A stretch of 64,000 nucleotides of DNA, taken from contig QVRM01005925.1 in the NCBI GenBank assembly GCA_003439945.1, positions 1,045,001 to 1,109,000 on the forward strand, read 5' to 3'. Below the pieces are notes generated by a model. The model was not told the DNA's origin. It was given only the letters and a program-made list of their open reading frames with translations, and did no database searches. Of this stretch, positions 1-12,050 are shown in pieces (the first letter of the stretch is position 1; every line of letters starts with the position of its first letter). Position numbers and translations under genes: made by a program. This stretch comes from Dermanyssus gallinae (taxonomy: Eukaryota > Arthropoda > Arachnida > Mesostigmata > Dermanyssidae).

Positions 1-2180
1 ATACCGTATGTGTTACCGTCATTGGTGTTGACTTGTTGTCATTGACATGACATGTAACATGCCTTTATGTGATAAGGCAAATATTTTCCTTTGCTTCACT
101 GCTCATTGCACCACATGAAAGCGTCGACGCCCTGTATTTCGCCATAAACGATCGTTACTCGAATGCGGTTGATGTTGAATTATCAAAAGAGTAAACGCCT
201 TTTGAAAACATACATATGGCTCTGTTATATTTTTTTGACTAAGAGTAACAAGCACGCTTATACGCGCACCAAACATACTTGGTCCTACATAGGCTGATTT
301 TTTCCTATTATTGAGAAATTTAATATTAGAAGGACAGACTTATCGTTGAATATGTAAGTCGTTAGGTGTGCCCTGTATGCACACAAGTACATACAGGGCA
401 TACCTAACACTGTACAAAACGAACGCACACGAATTCTGACAGGCGTTTCTTTGTGTCAAAAAAGTGCACAGTTTTAATCTTATTATCTTCTACAGTAGTA
501 CATATTGTGTATGAGCATATCTTCAGAAATGCCGACCTACGGATAACGCGCGCAAGAAAACGACAGGTGGTTCCAGCACAGACATGGTAATGCAGAACTT
601 AGACTAGATTAGGTGACGTCTGCCGCTTTCATCTTCTACTTGTTTGCATTCTTAAAATAGTCGTAATCAGCATTGCCGCTGTTTAGTGTGCAGACTACGT
701 GCCCAGCCAGTTCTGCGACGAATGTGGGTCGATTGAGAACTCAGGATCGTAAATCAGTGTTACATCTGTTAAAATGAAAGAAACGTTTTACTATTTCAAA
801 CTAAAAAACGGTTACTCTGCTTTTTACCTCTCGCTCTCTCATATGCCCTTTTATATGAGACCTATTTAATATTTTTTTCTAATATGCAATCATAGGCTCG
901 CATAGGCCAACAACTGACTAAAAAGTGATAGACCTCTGTGCCGCGCTCTAACGTTCACCTTCTCCTTGCCAAAGAAATTACAGGACAAATCATACGAAAG
1001 TAACTAATTCACTTTTCGTTAATAGCGAGGGAATAAGCCGAAATATTACCGTGATAATTTGTGTAGCATGATTAGAGGGAAGTACAGATGCGTAGCAAGA
1101 AACAACGTTCTACCCCACACGCAGTAGCATGACGATACAGCTCATAAGCTCAAGCGTTTGGCCATCGGCATAGAGTGGGGGCAATACGACAAAGCTCATG
1201 AAAGGCAACCAGGTTTTGCGTAATTACTAATCGGCCACAGTTGTAGAGGTTCTTATTTATATTATTAAGAGTTAAATATATCCTTATATCAAATGAGACA
1301 TTCTACAGTGCTAACGAACGCCCGGGCTTAAAAATGATGGATATCGGCTTGGATATGCCAAGATACGAACCAATATATCGTTGAGCAGTGCGTTTTTGTC
1401 TTACCTGTCTTCCACCCCCCGTGGTGTAGTGACATCTGTGTTATAGAATAGCAACGAGGCTATATGACTTGTCGTAGGCGTAAGGGCACACAGACAAAGT
1501 TAAACAAGTGTTACAAATGTTTTTTCCTTCTGCCGAACACCTGCAAGAGTATGCATCGATCTGTCACGCGAGTCCACGTCCACTAGGTTTTGGCTTCTAA
1601 ATCCAGCCGCTTATTTGACATGCTTTCGTGTTCCCCCTTTTTTTTCTTTTTATTGCTGCTGCTGTTGTTTTTTGACGGCCTAAAACAGCAATTTAGGCAA
1701 ACGTCCGTTGGCGCTGCAAGCCTATGTATCGATCGATATTGGATGTTGACCTGTAACACAGATTGAGTCAAGAATCACTTGCTATCGATGAGTTCTCGTC
1801 GTCGGCGTAGCTCTAGTAATTGTGGCAGTAGTCGCTCGTCGATAGTCTTTGTTCAATGGATTTGCGATAATCAACTGCGCGCTTTGAACGAGATCCGACG
1901 GATCTTCGTTGCCCTCAACAGCCGCCTTTCCGGCGCCTGTGATGGCGGACTACAGCGGAGGCAGTGAAGGCAAGAGCGGCAGGCGGGTCTAAGTTCGTGA
2001 TGCTGCACTTCACTTCAGCGCAGTAGTTCGCCGCGGCGCCTCATCGAGCCGCAGCAACACGCCACAAACGCCTTCATCGTTGGCTGACGAAGATGATGGC
2101 GTTTCCTTCATCGATTCATTCTGGATCACGAGCTTCATTGGCGCCACGGGCCCCAAGGCGGCTTAGTCCCGTCATCGCGA
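1..2180. other. AT-rich sequence without a recognised gene
   Basis: No open frame here has a recognisable domain. The only structured item I see is the inverted repeat at 361-408. Towards 1,780-2,150 the sequence becomes more GC-rich and leads into the triplet-rich patch at 2.2-2.75 kb. I see no tRNA, no retrotransposon motif and no convincing splice-bounded exon. Confidence 0.5.
361..408. repeat. Short inverted repeat (19-bp arms, 10-nt loop)
   Basis: The left arm is 361-379 and the right arm 390-408, with loop 380-389. The arms are complementary at 18 of 19 positions. The remaining pair is G-T on the plus strand, which would be a G-U wobble in RNA read in this direction. No coding or element context is visible around it. 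Confidence 0.75.
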
Positions 2181-2229
2181 GCCATTGTTAGAACACGACC
2201 GCTGATGTGCTGGGTACTCTGTTTATCCT

Positions 2230-2640
2230 CATCTGTTCTGTTTGCTGCTGCTGCTGCTGTTGCCACTGTTGTTGCTGCTGCTGCTGTGTCATCTTGCTCT
2301 CCATTGTTGTGTATACGAGACAGTGAAGATAGTCGCGACAAGAATGTTGTCGCGGATGCAATAGGCAGCCCAAGGCAGCCGCTGCCGGCCCCATTTACTT
2401 TAGCGTTCTGGAGTTTTTGTCCTTGGCTTTGTCTTCTGCTTCCTGCATTCGTTCGTCGAGCCGAGACGCTGCGGCAATAGTCAATCGTATACGATATAGC
2501 CAGCTGCAGCAGGTGTGGTCATCGTTTTGGCATAACACGTACAACAACAACAACGACAACAGCAGCAGCAGCAGCAGCAACAACAACAGCAACAACAACA
2601 ACAACAGCACCAGCAGTAACAACACGCATAACACACCGCA
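2230..2640. repeat. GCT/GTT array followed by CAA/CAG array
   Basis: Plus-strand GCT/GTT triplets at about 2,238-2,297 are followed by CAA/CAG triplets at about 2,539-2,627. The two arrays are reverse-complementary in composition and about 240 bp apart. Open frames across them encode runs of Q/N, L, C, A or S on both strands, which indicates low complexity and not a protein. The surrounding 2.1-2.75 kb is GC-rich. Confidence 0.8.
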
Positions 2641-3043
2641 TGCATATGATGTTGACGATGAAGTGATTCCTCTATTTGGCGGGCCTGCTGCTGCTGATGC
2701 TGCGAAGAAGAAAGCCATTTCGATTGTTGGGCTTGGCGACTATCCATAGGCTTGCAGACTCGGAGCGGGAGGGGAAGGCGGATGTATTCTGTTAGTCCGA
2801 CGAGTGCTGAAGAACGATGGTTTGTGTCTCTTGTCTCTTTGGCTGTGTCTGTGTGTATATGTGCGTAAGTGTCTGAACGCCAGATAGTCAGCCAGAACGC
2901 CAATACCAGCTGTAGGCCTATTCGCTATTTATTCGCTCGCAAGTCACTTAGCGTATCGTTAGCAAATGCGCATCGTCGATCCGTGCAGACAGCTCTTCTA
3001 TCAACACGAGAAACTTCGCTGATGAAGTACCTTAACCGTTTCG

Positions 3044-3060
3044 TCATATATATATATATA

Positions 3061-3126
<66 letters not shown>
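3044..3126. repeat. (TA)n microsatellite, about 80 bp
   Basis: This is an almost uninterrupted TA tract with one 'ctat' interruption near its left end. It is one of roughly thirty such tracts in the window. The flanking 3.13-3.59 kb has an open frame of 153 codons with no recognised domain. Confidence 0.95.
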
Positions 3127-3130
<4 letters not shown>

Positions 3131-3591
3131 TTACGTCGCCATCCAGGCGTCGTCGTTCCAAGAGCATTTATGGCTATGGCCTCACTGGAAAGCTCGCAAA
3201 CAATATGGCTTAATACGGCATAACCTATATGTTGCTATTACGAAGCATTTCAGGAGTTTAGAAAGTGAGAAACTTCTGTGCACCGTACGCATTGTATATA
3301 TATATAGATTTTTTCATAGGCAATGTCTACGGATTTATTTTCAGTATAATACATTATGTAAATGTTACACGCATCACGATGGATTAGCTAGGACAATATG
3401 CCTAGTGAGCGCGTATTGTGACTGTCACGTGTCCGTTTCGATAAGGCCAGACCCGACACCACTTCAGAAGTTTGCTATGAACGAAGGCAGCGTTTCCACG
3501 TTGTATGTCATAATCCAGACGTTGTTTGAAAAATTGTTGATCTGTTATGACTGGATGACAGGTTTGCCGACTTTGCAGATCAGCTAATATG

Positions 3592-3597
<6 letters not shown>

Positions 3598-3632
<35 letters not shown>

Positions 3633-3953
3633 TTAACATAACATACGTATTTATTATATATTCATATATTCAGTACAAGACAAGTCTCGACGCTGGCAAT
3701 GGGCCTTAAGGCCTGTGGCACGAACGTCGGACGCATACATTCCCTTGTCATCCTGGAATGGGGGGGGGGGTGCAAGAGGGGAAGGGGGCAGTGTGTATGT
3801 GTTACCGAGAAAAATAATAGATATTTCTATTAGTCTAATGCGTACGTTGAACATATTTACAACTAATAATACAATCAATAATATGGCTGTTGACAGCAGT
3901 GTGCACATGAGCTAGAATCGCCCGTAGGTATATATATATATATATATATATAT
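3598..3953. repeat. Two (TA)n tracts with a poly-G run between
   Basis: TA tracts lie at 3,598-3,627 and about 3,931-3,953. Between them is a run of about ten G near 3,761-3,770. I recognise no gene in this interval. Confidence 0.85.
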
Positions 3954-4455
3954 AATTGAATCTGAGAAGACAAAATGAATCCTAGCTTTTATACAACCGG
4001 TGTAATGATCAAACGGGAACAGAAACTAACTCCCATGTTTGCGTTTTTGCATGCACGTCATTTTACAGCGAGTGTCTATAAGTACATATTGTAAACTCAA
4101 TTTAATCGGAAGTCACTAAGTGCACTACGGTTCAGTAATCTCATCAGAGACACAGCGTGATCTTCTTAGCATAAAAACCTATTTTTTAACGATGCCTCGC
4201 TTCGATTATAAATTCGTGCGAACTCCGTTGTTGCAGACGTCGCCGGCAAATAAGTTTCTTAGAAGAACATGCGTTCTATCTTCTTACCTCTGTCTTCTTA
4301 TCTGTCTGCTATCCTTCTTCAATAGGAAGGACACAGTAATGCAGGTGTTCAGACAGCTTATTATGTTCATTTAGATGAGGCTATGCAGCATCTGCACATT
4401 ATTTAGAGCTAGATCTTAACATTCACATCACACATCTGCTAGTCTTATATATAAT

Positions 4456-5061
4456 ATGATATTTCGTTGTTTTATTATCAAATGTCCAATGTTCTATAGT
4501 TGCCTTTATAATAGCCCTATAGTACCCAAATTCATCCACAGCTGTGAAGTCTGGCGGCCGTATTTGAAGAAACATATTGATGCAATTAAAAAAGTTCAGT
4601 CTATATTCCTTGGACGTGTTGCATTGAGATGTAAGGTAGAGCGTAGCAGTCTCGACTTAGTACCTATATCAGAACTACACTCGAGAGCAGATTTCAAAAT
4701 GTACGCACGAATCTCTCAGTCGAATAGACTTCCCATCTTTTTGAATATTCGCGACAACAATCTGCGCAGTACTCAAACCATATCGTCGAAAATAGTTGCA
4801 CGATCTGACCGAATCAACAATATATTTTCGTGGCGCATGGCCAGAATGTTAAGAACCATCAACTAGTAATATATTATTATATACTGTACAATTACATATA
4901 TTTTGCAAATGTACTATTTCGACCTATTATATAATAAATTGTTATTTATGCCTCTGACGTTGTGCATTGTATATATTGAAAACAGGATTTTCCTGAATAA
5001 CTATGTATGTAATTATCTACCATTTGAAAGCAATAAAGGAGCACTTGAATTGAATTGAATT
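4456..5061 (+). pseudogene. LINE relic A1: C-terminal RT part plus 3' end (CR1/jockey-like)
   Basis: An open frame at 4,456-4,866 reads like the region just after the RT domain of CR1/jockey-type LINEs. 'CLYNSPIVPKFIHSCEVW' followed by 'PYLKKHIDAIKKVQSIFLG' corresponds to the family pattern of a conserved C/S-x-VW, then PYLKK-D-I-x-VQ. The frame ends at a stop near 4,866. An A/T-rich 3' region follows, with AATAAA at 5,032-5,037 and then three TTGAA units at about 5,045-5,060, as expected for a LINE 3' tail. The 5' part of the element (endonuclease, RT fingers and palm) is missing, so this is a 5'-truncated copy. The clade is inferred from memory of the motif pattern. Confidence 0.7.
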
Positions 5062-5599
5062 AAAACATTAAATTAGTTCATATACTGTATACGCCAAATG
5101 AAAAAATCATTTATCAAAATAACTCATTACGAATGTGCCCAGCACAAGTGCTGACTGTTAAAGAAATCGATTGGCACAATGATATCTTAATTCAAATGGA
5201 CGGTAATTGTTCTTGTTTTGTCTTTTGTTGCGTGTTTCAAGTGGCAACGACCAAATGAAGGTACAAATGAACTGATCCATGCAATGGGTTTATTAAATAT
5301 GTTATCGTGTCGACTCTCAAGTATGCATTACAATCGACGAGTTCATATATTTCATTCGGCCTATCTTTGGTTGATCTGTCACATTTTGACATCTGACCAT
5401 TGCACTGTTATAGGGTCGCGCACAGTTTAAGGCCCTATTGCACTTGTGATGATTTTTGAATAGATGTTTACTGATTACATATATAGTCTGGAAAGTCGTA
5501 CATCAAAGACCGACTACACGGGTGTACATTTCACGCACTAGACATTTTTAGTATCCGATATGCCCACACATTTTACATGCTTCGCTGACAACGCAACAT

Positions 5600-5915
5600 C
5601 AGTTGTCTCATGCTGACTTACATCACTAGACCACTGGATTTGACTAAAATGACCAGATTGGAAATCTTGTTCTCAGCCATTCGAGTTGATGACACGTTTC
5701 CGTCGTCACAAAGCTTAGGGACGGTCTTAATCCATTGTGTCTGTTCCATCTCGTATTTCCTGCATTCGATAAGGAGGTGTATAAGTCATCACATTTGTTA
5801 CACTGTTTGCACATGGGTGATTGAATTTACTCCGATTTGTTTCAGCGTACCTCCTAAACTAACACCCTTGGCATAACTCAGACGGAGAACCGTAACTTTA
5901 ACCGTCAGTTGTAAT
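5600..5915 (-). pseudogene. LINE relic: C-terminal zinc-finger region (jockey/CR1-like)
   Basis: Read leftwards from 5,915, the strand encodes 'VLRLSYAKGVSLGGTLKQIG', then a C-x2-C pair ('MCKQCNKC') in one frame and 'IHLLIECRKYEMEQTQW' in another. This matches the C-x2-C ... H-x4-C finger that closes the ORF2 protein of many LINEs, there typically followed by C-P-x-Y-x-x-E/R. Stops and at least one frameshift separate the two halves. It lies in opposite orientation to the LINE relic ending at 5,061. It is non-functional, and the exact clade is not resolved. Confidence 0.55.
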
Positions 5916-7021
5916 ATTAGAGAAGCCTAGAAAGAAGTTGGCTGAAAGAAATTGGCCATTGTATAGGTTCGATTTTCCAGACAACACGACGAGATCCGGC
6001 ATACCAGAGGCAAGCGCACAAAAATGAAATAGCCCAACTCATAATCGCAGCGTTCTAGGCTTATGAAGGCGAGGTAGGTCGACTGCTCGCTCAGCACGAG
6101 ACCTTGACCTTTATTGTTTGGCTCGTGCTCGTGCGTTCTGCACTGCTCGATCTAATCTCTTCGAAGAACTGTGTTTGTCTTCATGCCAGTCGATATAGGA
6201 ATAACCGACGAAAACAAAAGTTCTCTTGGTTTGTTCGTTCGTGCACTACTAATTCGTTCATCTATCTATATATCCAGCCGTCCGTTCGTCAATTCATGTT
6301 GGCGGTCCAAAGCGGTCCTGATTCGGACGCCACGTCCCAGCGGCGACGCTTCGCCCGCCCGTCTGCGCTCGATATCGTCAGCATTGTCGGGAAGTGTGAC
6401 GTCTCTTGGTCCCTCTCGCCTCAGCAGCAGCAGCAGCAGCCGAAATTGCGGCCCACCGCTTCAACGCGTCGTACCCGCAGCCCGCCACCGAACCGCGATG
6501 ATAAGCTTTCGTTTATCTTCCCACGCAGCAACCGACGGAGGCCGACGGAGGTGAACGCTCATTGGCGAGACCACAAAGACATATACGACGAAAATACGTC
6601 GACGTTCAGCCTACAGGCAAGGCAGACGTCACAGCACATGTATTCGGTGGTCTCTACGCCGACTCTCTGTGCCGTAGATTAGTCGTCTGTTAGCAAATTT
6701 GCTAGCGTTGTTACCTGTGCACACGATTCCGCGGCGTGGCCGGTGGAGATAAGCCCCTGGTAGAGCTTTAAACATATATTGTAGCTGTTGTTGTTATTGT
6801 TGTTGGCGTTGACGTTGTTGTTGTTGACATTGTTGTTGTTAGAGCAGCAGTAGTAATTATAGAGCTATGAAGTTCAGTTCGATCGAACACTAGCATGAAT
6901 TTGTTCTACGAACAGTTGCGGCAAGCGTGCGTAAATGCGTGCGTTCGCTGTTGAGGCTTAAACGATGTCATAAACTTAGCATTAAACAACTTATTACCTT
7001 ATAAGAGTGTATAAAATATTT
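5916..7021. other. No recognised gene; open frame at 6,104-6,682 of unknown meaning
   Basis: A 192-codon open frame runs at 6,104-6,682 on the plus strand, in slightly GC-richer DNA with a short CAG run (Q6) at 6,421-6,440. It shows no domain, and an overlapping frame is also open, so I do not call a gene. A GTT-rich patch lies at 6,785-6,841. Confidence 0.35.
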
Positions 7022-7075
7022 AAGGCGAGCACTGCCGAGTGTGCAAGCGTATTGTAAATGATTAATAAATCATCA

Positions 7076-7077
<2 letters not shown>
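7022..7077 (+). repeat. 56-bp dispersed repeat D, copy 1, with AATAAA and (TA)n tail
   Basis: These 56 bases differ at only one position from 58,568-58,623. The unit contains GATTAATAAATC (a polyadenylation-type AATAAA) close to its right end. In both copies it runs within a few bases into a (TA)n tract (7,079-7,111 here), and sequence on the left is unrelated between copies. This is the layout of a heavily 5'-truncated non-LTR retrotransposon copy with a (TA)n tail. The R region or end of an LTR is an alternative, because the right copy is preceded by TATATAAAG. Confidence 0.75.
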
Positions 7078-7111
<34 letters not shown>

Positions 7112-7114
<3 letters not shown>

Positions 7115-8921
7115 CCACGAGTTTAGTCACGATCTTATTTATAAAAAAATGTGTGCTGTAAGAGCCCGACTAAGAGTTATTTGCCTACCAACGACACCCA
7201 ACCGGGCATTCTATGCTATGGTGATTAGCTAATTTTGTGATAACCCAATGCTTATTAGAGACAGACAGTATATTATGAAACATTAGGAAAATCATCGTAG
7301 CAGGCACCAAAATCCTTAGCGTCTTACCTTGAGTACAAGCAGTACCATGTACGTCAACAATGCGACCAGATAGATATAAAGCGGCATGTATGTATCCGCG
7401 GGATGATGTTAAAGGATGTCTACGTTTACATACATACAGCGTAGTAGCTATCTGGGCTAGTGTCGCGCCGTTGAAAAAGAAACTGCTGACTTTCGTGCGT
7501 AACGCAGGTGAGCACATTGAATTAGTTAAGCTGTCAAATAGAACGCCCTCGGTACGAGCCACATTACAGTTTGGTTACAGAATTTGAAATTGCTTAAATC
7601 GTGATAGCAATGATTGTTGGTCACCGCCAAGCCAGTGAAACAATCATGTTCAACACTGAACCTTTCTTGTACTTTAAGCCATTTTGGCCACTCCAGGAGT
7701 GCGTCCTATTTTTGAGATAGGTTGTCTCGTTGCCTCAAGATAGGGGAGGCAAGGATTATTCTATTGGCCAGTGCAATAAACGCAGAACCATCAGTACGTC
7801 AGATGACGAATACAGAAAGAGCACAACATTTATTGCAACATCTGCAGGGCCAACGAGCAGTGCCAGTTTCACCTCGCTAGACTACCGTGGCAGGTGATGA
7901 GGGACAGGGTTGATGTGGAACATTGATGTGGTCATTCTCGGTGAGGACATACAGCCTCTGTATGTGCATCATATCGGAACACGGAGCTGTCATACGGCAA
8001 AACCCCAAGGCCTGAAGGCCACTGGAGGCCAGCAACGGCTGCACAATATGATCCAAAGTCGTCTTGCTCAAACAAGCGTAACGGGACTTGGGTTGCGCAG
8101 CTCCTTCCGCAGGGAAACTACTACGCCTCGGGCGTAGTACAATCTGACAGAGAGACACAGCCCGGCTAGTCGGGAGACCTTAGACGCTGAGAAATGCTCA
8201 CAAAACGAATGATATGAGCCGTCAGAGACCGCTGGTCAGCCCTTTCTCGGCAGCACCTACGTACACAGTACTAGTTCAGCGTTTCTGTTAGTCTAAAACG
8301 TCTCTATTTGATTAGCTAGCTTTTTGTCTGTAAATATGCGTATATGCATATTTACATAATAATATTAGCCAGCAGTGCACAAATAGTAAACAAAAAAGCG
8401 GCGCAGTAAGAATGTTTAACCAACTATTCCTAAATATTTAATTCACAGCAAACTTTTGCAGACCAAAATTCCAACATGTATATGGCTCGATTCCCACGTA
8501 ATCCGGTTAAACCTGTACACTTTTGTGAACCAACGGCAGTCCTATGGAAAAGGTGAGTGTCTTCACTAGAGTTAGTGAAAGAAATAGTTTAGTGAAAGAA
8601 ATTCTTAGAAATTGTTCATAGAGTCCGTACTTTGATATAGATACGGAGCAGATATGTGGAAGGCTCTCATTTCCTGTCGTTTTGGTTTGCCATAGATGTG
8701 TGAAGGAAATGTAATCAGAGGACCATGACATATGCGCAACAAAAGTTCAACTCAGTAGAAAACTAAAATGACCTTCTAAACTAGAGGAAACTTGCACAAT
8801 CTGTTGGAACTCGCGCGTCTCGGAAATAAAATAGTTGTAGACATGTTGTAGTCCAAGGATTTCTGCTCCCAGCACCTACCCCAGTCATCTTGCACATTCA
8901 GTTTATTAACTGCAGCTTCTG
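7112..8921. other. No recognised gene
   Basis: A 125-codon minus-strand open frame (7,185-7,562) and a 93-codon one (7,877-8,158) show no domain I recognise. A small perfect palindrome-like stem occurs near 8,121-8,140. No RNA gene or element signature was seen. Confidence 0.4.
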
Positions 8922-8986
8922 CTACTGGAATGTAAATAAAGTAATGCGAGATAGACCAGGATATAAATAGATTTATGTAGAAAAGC

Positions 8987-9023
<37 letters not shown>

Positions 9024-9160
9024 TTTTTTATTTATGGGTAGTAAACTTAACTTTTAAAGCAAACATTGAATTAAAAAAAAAACTGTCTATAAAATTATTG
9101 ATTATATTATATCCATTGTTTAATTTTCTTCTATAGACCTCTAGCCAATGATCAATTAAC
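8922..9160. repeat. Diverged duplicated segment B, copy 1
   Basis: The segment shares collinear blocks with 10,119-10,357: TACTGGAATGTAAA, then AGTAATGCGAGAT, then a (TA)n tract (8,991-9,020), then TTTAAAGCAAACA, then TCTTCTA-AGACCTCT and GATCAAT-AAC. The order and approximate spacing are the same in both, so this is a diverged duplication and not a chance match. No coding sense is visible. Confidence 0.6.
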
Positions 9161-9528
9161 TGTTCTGCCCCTTTTGCATACACTTTTTGTCCCTAGAGTC
9201 TATGCAATATTGCACTTTTTTGTTACCTATTCTTAAAACGTATTTAGTGCTAATGCTGTGAAATAAGAATAAAATGCAACTGATTACTTAAGGAACGTCT
9301 GATGGTGTTGTTGCAATAAATCGGCACCTGCTTATCAATGTGTTGCAGCCCGCTTAACTCAGAAGCCCTGAAACCGTTCATTAACCGTGCATTAAACCAT
9401 GTCTTATTCGGCAAAAATGACAAAAACAAATGCACGTTCTCATGCATGCGTATATGTAATTAAGCTGATGTATTGATAGCGTATTATATATTTCTATGTA
9501 TCTTTTTTGCATTGCATCTCTTACACAC

Positions 9529-9563
<35 letters not shown>

Positions 9564-9565
<2 letters not shown>

Positions 9566-9760
9566 GAGCAAGGTGGCTTAGTGGCAGAGCCTTTGCCTTG
9601 CATTCGGGAGGACTGGTTTCGAGACCCAGACCGGCCACTCTTAAATTGGTTTGCATGGTTTCCAATTTAGACAAGGTAAATGCCGGAGTGGAATAAAATT
9701 AGCCATAACATGAAAAATCCGTACACGGGCAATTGCCTTACAGGAAAAAAAAAAAAAAGA
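9564..9760 (+). mobile_element. tRNA-derived SINE, family A, copy 1
   Basis: The head contains an RNA polymerase III A-box-like block (TGGCTTAGTGGCAG, about 9,574-9,587) and a B-box-like block (GGTTTCGAGACCC, about 9,615-9,627, with one extra T compared with GGTTCGANNCC). A non-tRNA body follows and ends in an A-rich run from about 9,744. The minus-strand copy at 26,798-26,989 is collinear over its full length, which defines the family. The 5' end directly abuts a (TA)n tract (9,535-9,562). No obvious target-site duplication was seen. Confidence 0.8.
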
Positions 9761-9906
9761 TGTTTTTTTTTTTACTTTTTTTACGTTTTAGCCAGGATTT
9801 GGCCAGAGACATTTCAGGCAAGACTTACTGCACATAGAAAAGAACAGACTTGCACGATCCATTGCCTGCTTTAGCTAACATTAGGAAGTCATAGACAAAG
9901 TCGCGC

Positions 9907-9937
9907 CTCATCGAGGCAGTAGTCCGTTTTGAAATTG
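9907..9937. repeat. Short repeat A, copy 1
   Basis: These 31 bases (from CTCATCGAGGC to GAAATTG) match 10,395-10,425 at most positions. They form the right part of the duplicated B-A unit described for 10,119-10,425. Confidence 0.5.
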
Positions 9938-10118
9938 CTTGATTGAGATGAGTCCAGGCGTTGCCTCCTAGACCTCATAATGGAGGAATGATCGAACACA
10001 GTCAAAATCACGGCAGGGCAGACATGGCGTACCCAATAAAAGACGAATGAGATTAACGTGCAATGTCGAATCGGACGGAGGTGACCTACGTGAGCACAAT
10101 CAATCAGTAATGCGCTGA

Positions 10119-10190
10119 CTACTGGAATGTAAAGCGACAGTAATGCGAGATCGACTAGACCTAGTGAGTAACTGCATATTTACCTATGCT

Positions 10191-10224
<34 letters not shown>

Positions 10225-10425
10225 CACGTTAATTAGGTTTTAAAGCAAACACTAGACAAGTTGAAACAAACCTGGCTAGTAAATTTTGAAATTACCGATT
10301 ACATGATCCGAATGATCTGATCTTCTTCTAAAGACCTCTTGTCAACGATCAATCAACAAAGCAATCAATCATTGCGCTGATGCAAGCCTAGGAGCTCATC
10401 GAGACGATAACCCGTCCTGAAATTG
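10119..10425. repeat. Diverged duplicated segment B copy 2 plus repeat A copy 2
   Basis: 10,119-10,357 matches 8,922-9,160 block by block, including an internal (TA)n tract at 10,194-10,221. 10,395-10,425 matches 9,907-9,937. The two loci therefore have the order B-(insertion with SINE A)-A and B-A, as expected for an old tandem duplication whose left copy later gained about 700 bp. Confidence 0.55.
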
Positions 10426-12050
10426 GAAGGATGGAGGATCTTTAGCGACTGTGCGAGCTATGCTGCTATCCGGCAGCGTATCTGACAGCATCCTAATGCG
10501 ATAGTGGTTAGGCACGGCTGCTTTTCAATTATCTTCAGTTCCGACCGCAGATGCTTCCTGCTGAAGGCGGTCACAGGGCAGGTACTCCGTAATGATTCCG
10601 CCTTGCCAACGAGACTTACCGACGGCACCCGTTGCACCTTCTGCCTAAGGACGTTGTCGTTCGCCTAGCAAAAGGCGCTACAACGATACGGCACAACTGA
10701 AGCAACTTCTTTGCATATACGACAGGCGTAGCGCGACGGCCACTCACCAGACGCCATCAAGAAGGCCATCATGACCGACACGCAAACAAAGCTTTCTAAC
10801 CTACGCACCCCTGTTTAAGCTCCCAAATAAGCGCTCGGCTATGGCGGAGAGCCTGGGCAACCACCATCGTCAACGGCACGCCCTTAGGTTAACTGCCGCG
10901 GTATAGTTGTATCACGGTTAAGAATATATATATATATTATATATGTAATTTTGTCATCGGCACAGAGCTGTACATATCCTGTCGCCGAGCTTGTTTGACT
11001 GGCTAAATATTGTATTTATTATTCTCCCTTTGTCTGTCGCTCTGAGACCCATGCTTATTTGCATAGTAAACGCAACTCTTACTGGTGCAATGTTTGGGCG
11101 CGTCCCCCTGCCTATGATTGCCAACGATCGGCAATCGATAGAGCAGCTTTGCCATGGGAGAGCCTGTGTGCCATTAGTTCCTTCGCGAACGCTTTGCCGC
11201 CAATCCGCAATGCCGCAAATCTTCCGATTGTTCCTCTACATGACTACATGTCCTTCAATTTGCTCTCATTCCCGCCATGGTCGCGCTCTGATGACATGAA
11301 GGCTGCGCTGCAAAGTAATCGCCAATATGTAAACTCTCCCAACAAATAGAAACAAACTTATCGGAAAATCAGAAAGAAAACGATGTGGCGTTTGTTTGCG
11401 GAGTTTATTCACGAGAGGTGGCAATAATTGACGGCAATGGTAAAGCCCCAAACAATCGAATTTCTACGTAGTCAAAATTAAGTCGCGGCGAGGCAATTGA
11501 ACCCTACACGTCATATGGCTTATGTAACGGCGGCAAATTAATGCGGTTAGCTTTGCTATAGACTAAGTAAATTAATTAAACTTTCAGCAACCCCTTTTGT
11601 AGGGCGCAATGATCCCTATCTATTCAAGGCGTTTCGGGCAGACAACAATGCGATTTTCAAGTGGCAAAAGTGTGTTGTTTTCACCTTTTAACTAAGCGTT
11701 GAGTAAGTGGTAGCTTTTTATTTTGTATTATTATTACATAAGTACTAGGTACCCAGAAACAAAAGCCGTAATATTTATAAATAAAGAAGCTAATTTGCTG
11801 TACTGATGAATGCAAACAATTATTTTGCCATTCTGTCTATAGTCAGTCGAAAACTAACCATATTAGATTATCGTTTGGTTAATTTGATCGACCAAAGAAG
11901 CTAGTTTTAACACGTTGCAGCGATCCCAAAGGGCGATTCCGAGATTTATGAAAGCTGTGCTAAAACTCCATCTAAATGGCAATCTATCATTAGTGATTTT
12001 TTACGGTGTCTGATGCCTTATGAATTCATGACGTAACACTATATATTTCT
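10426..12050. other. No recognised gene
   Basis: 10.43-10.9 kb is more GC-balanced and could be the remains of an element, but no frame gives a recognisable domain. A 102-codon open frame at 10,991-11,299 is also unrecognised. 11.4-12.05 kb is AT-rich and featureless. Confidence 0.35.

Noticed and set aside
6104..6682. 192-codon open frame on the plus strand
   Set aside because: It has normal start and stop but no recognisable domain, and an overlapping frame is also open. It is not enough to call a gene without comparative data.
8926..10135. TGGAATGTAAA at 8,926 and 10,123, resembling the start of miR-1
   Set aside because: Both are part of duplicated segment B, the match ends after 11-12 nt, and no hairpin partner is visible nearby.
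10430..10900. GC-balanced stretch that might be gag remains of an LTR retrotransposon
   Set aside because: No zinc knuckle, protease or other fixed motif can be read, and no LTR pair was found.
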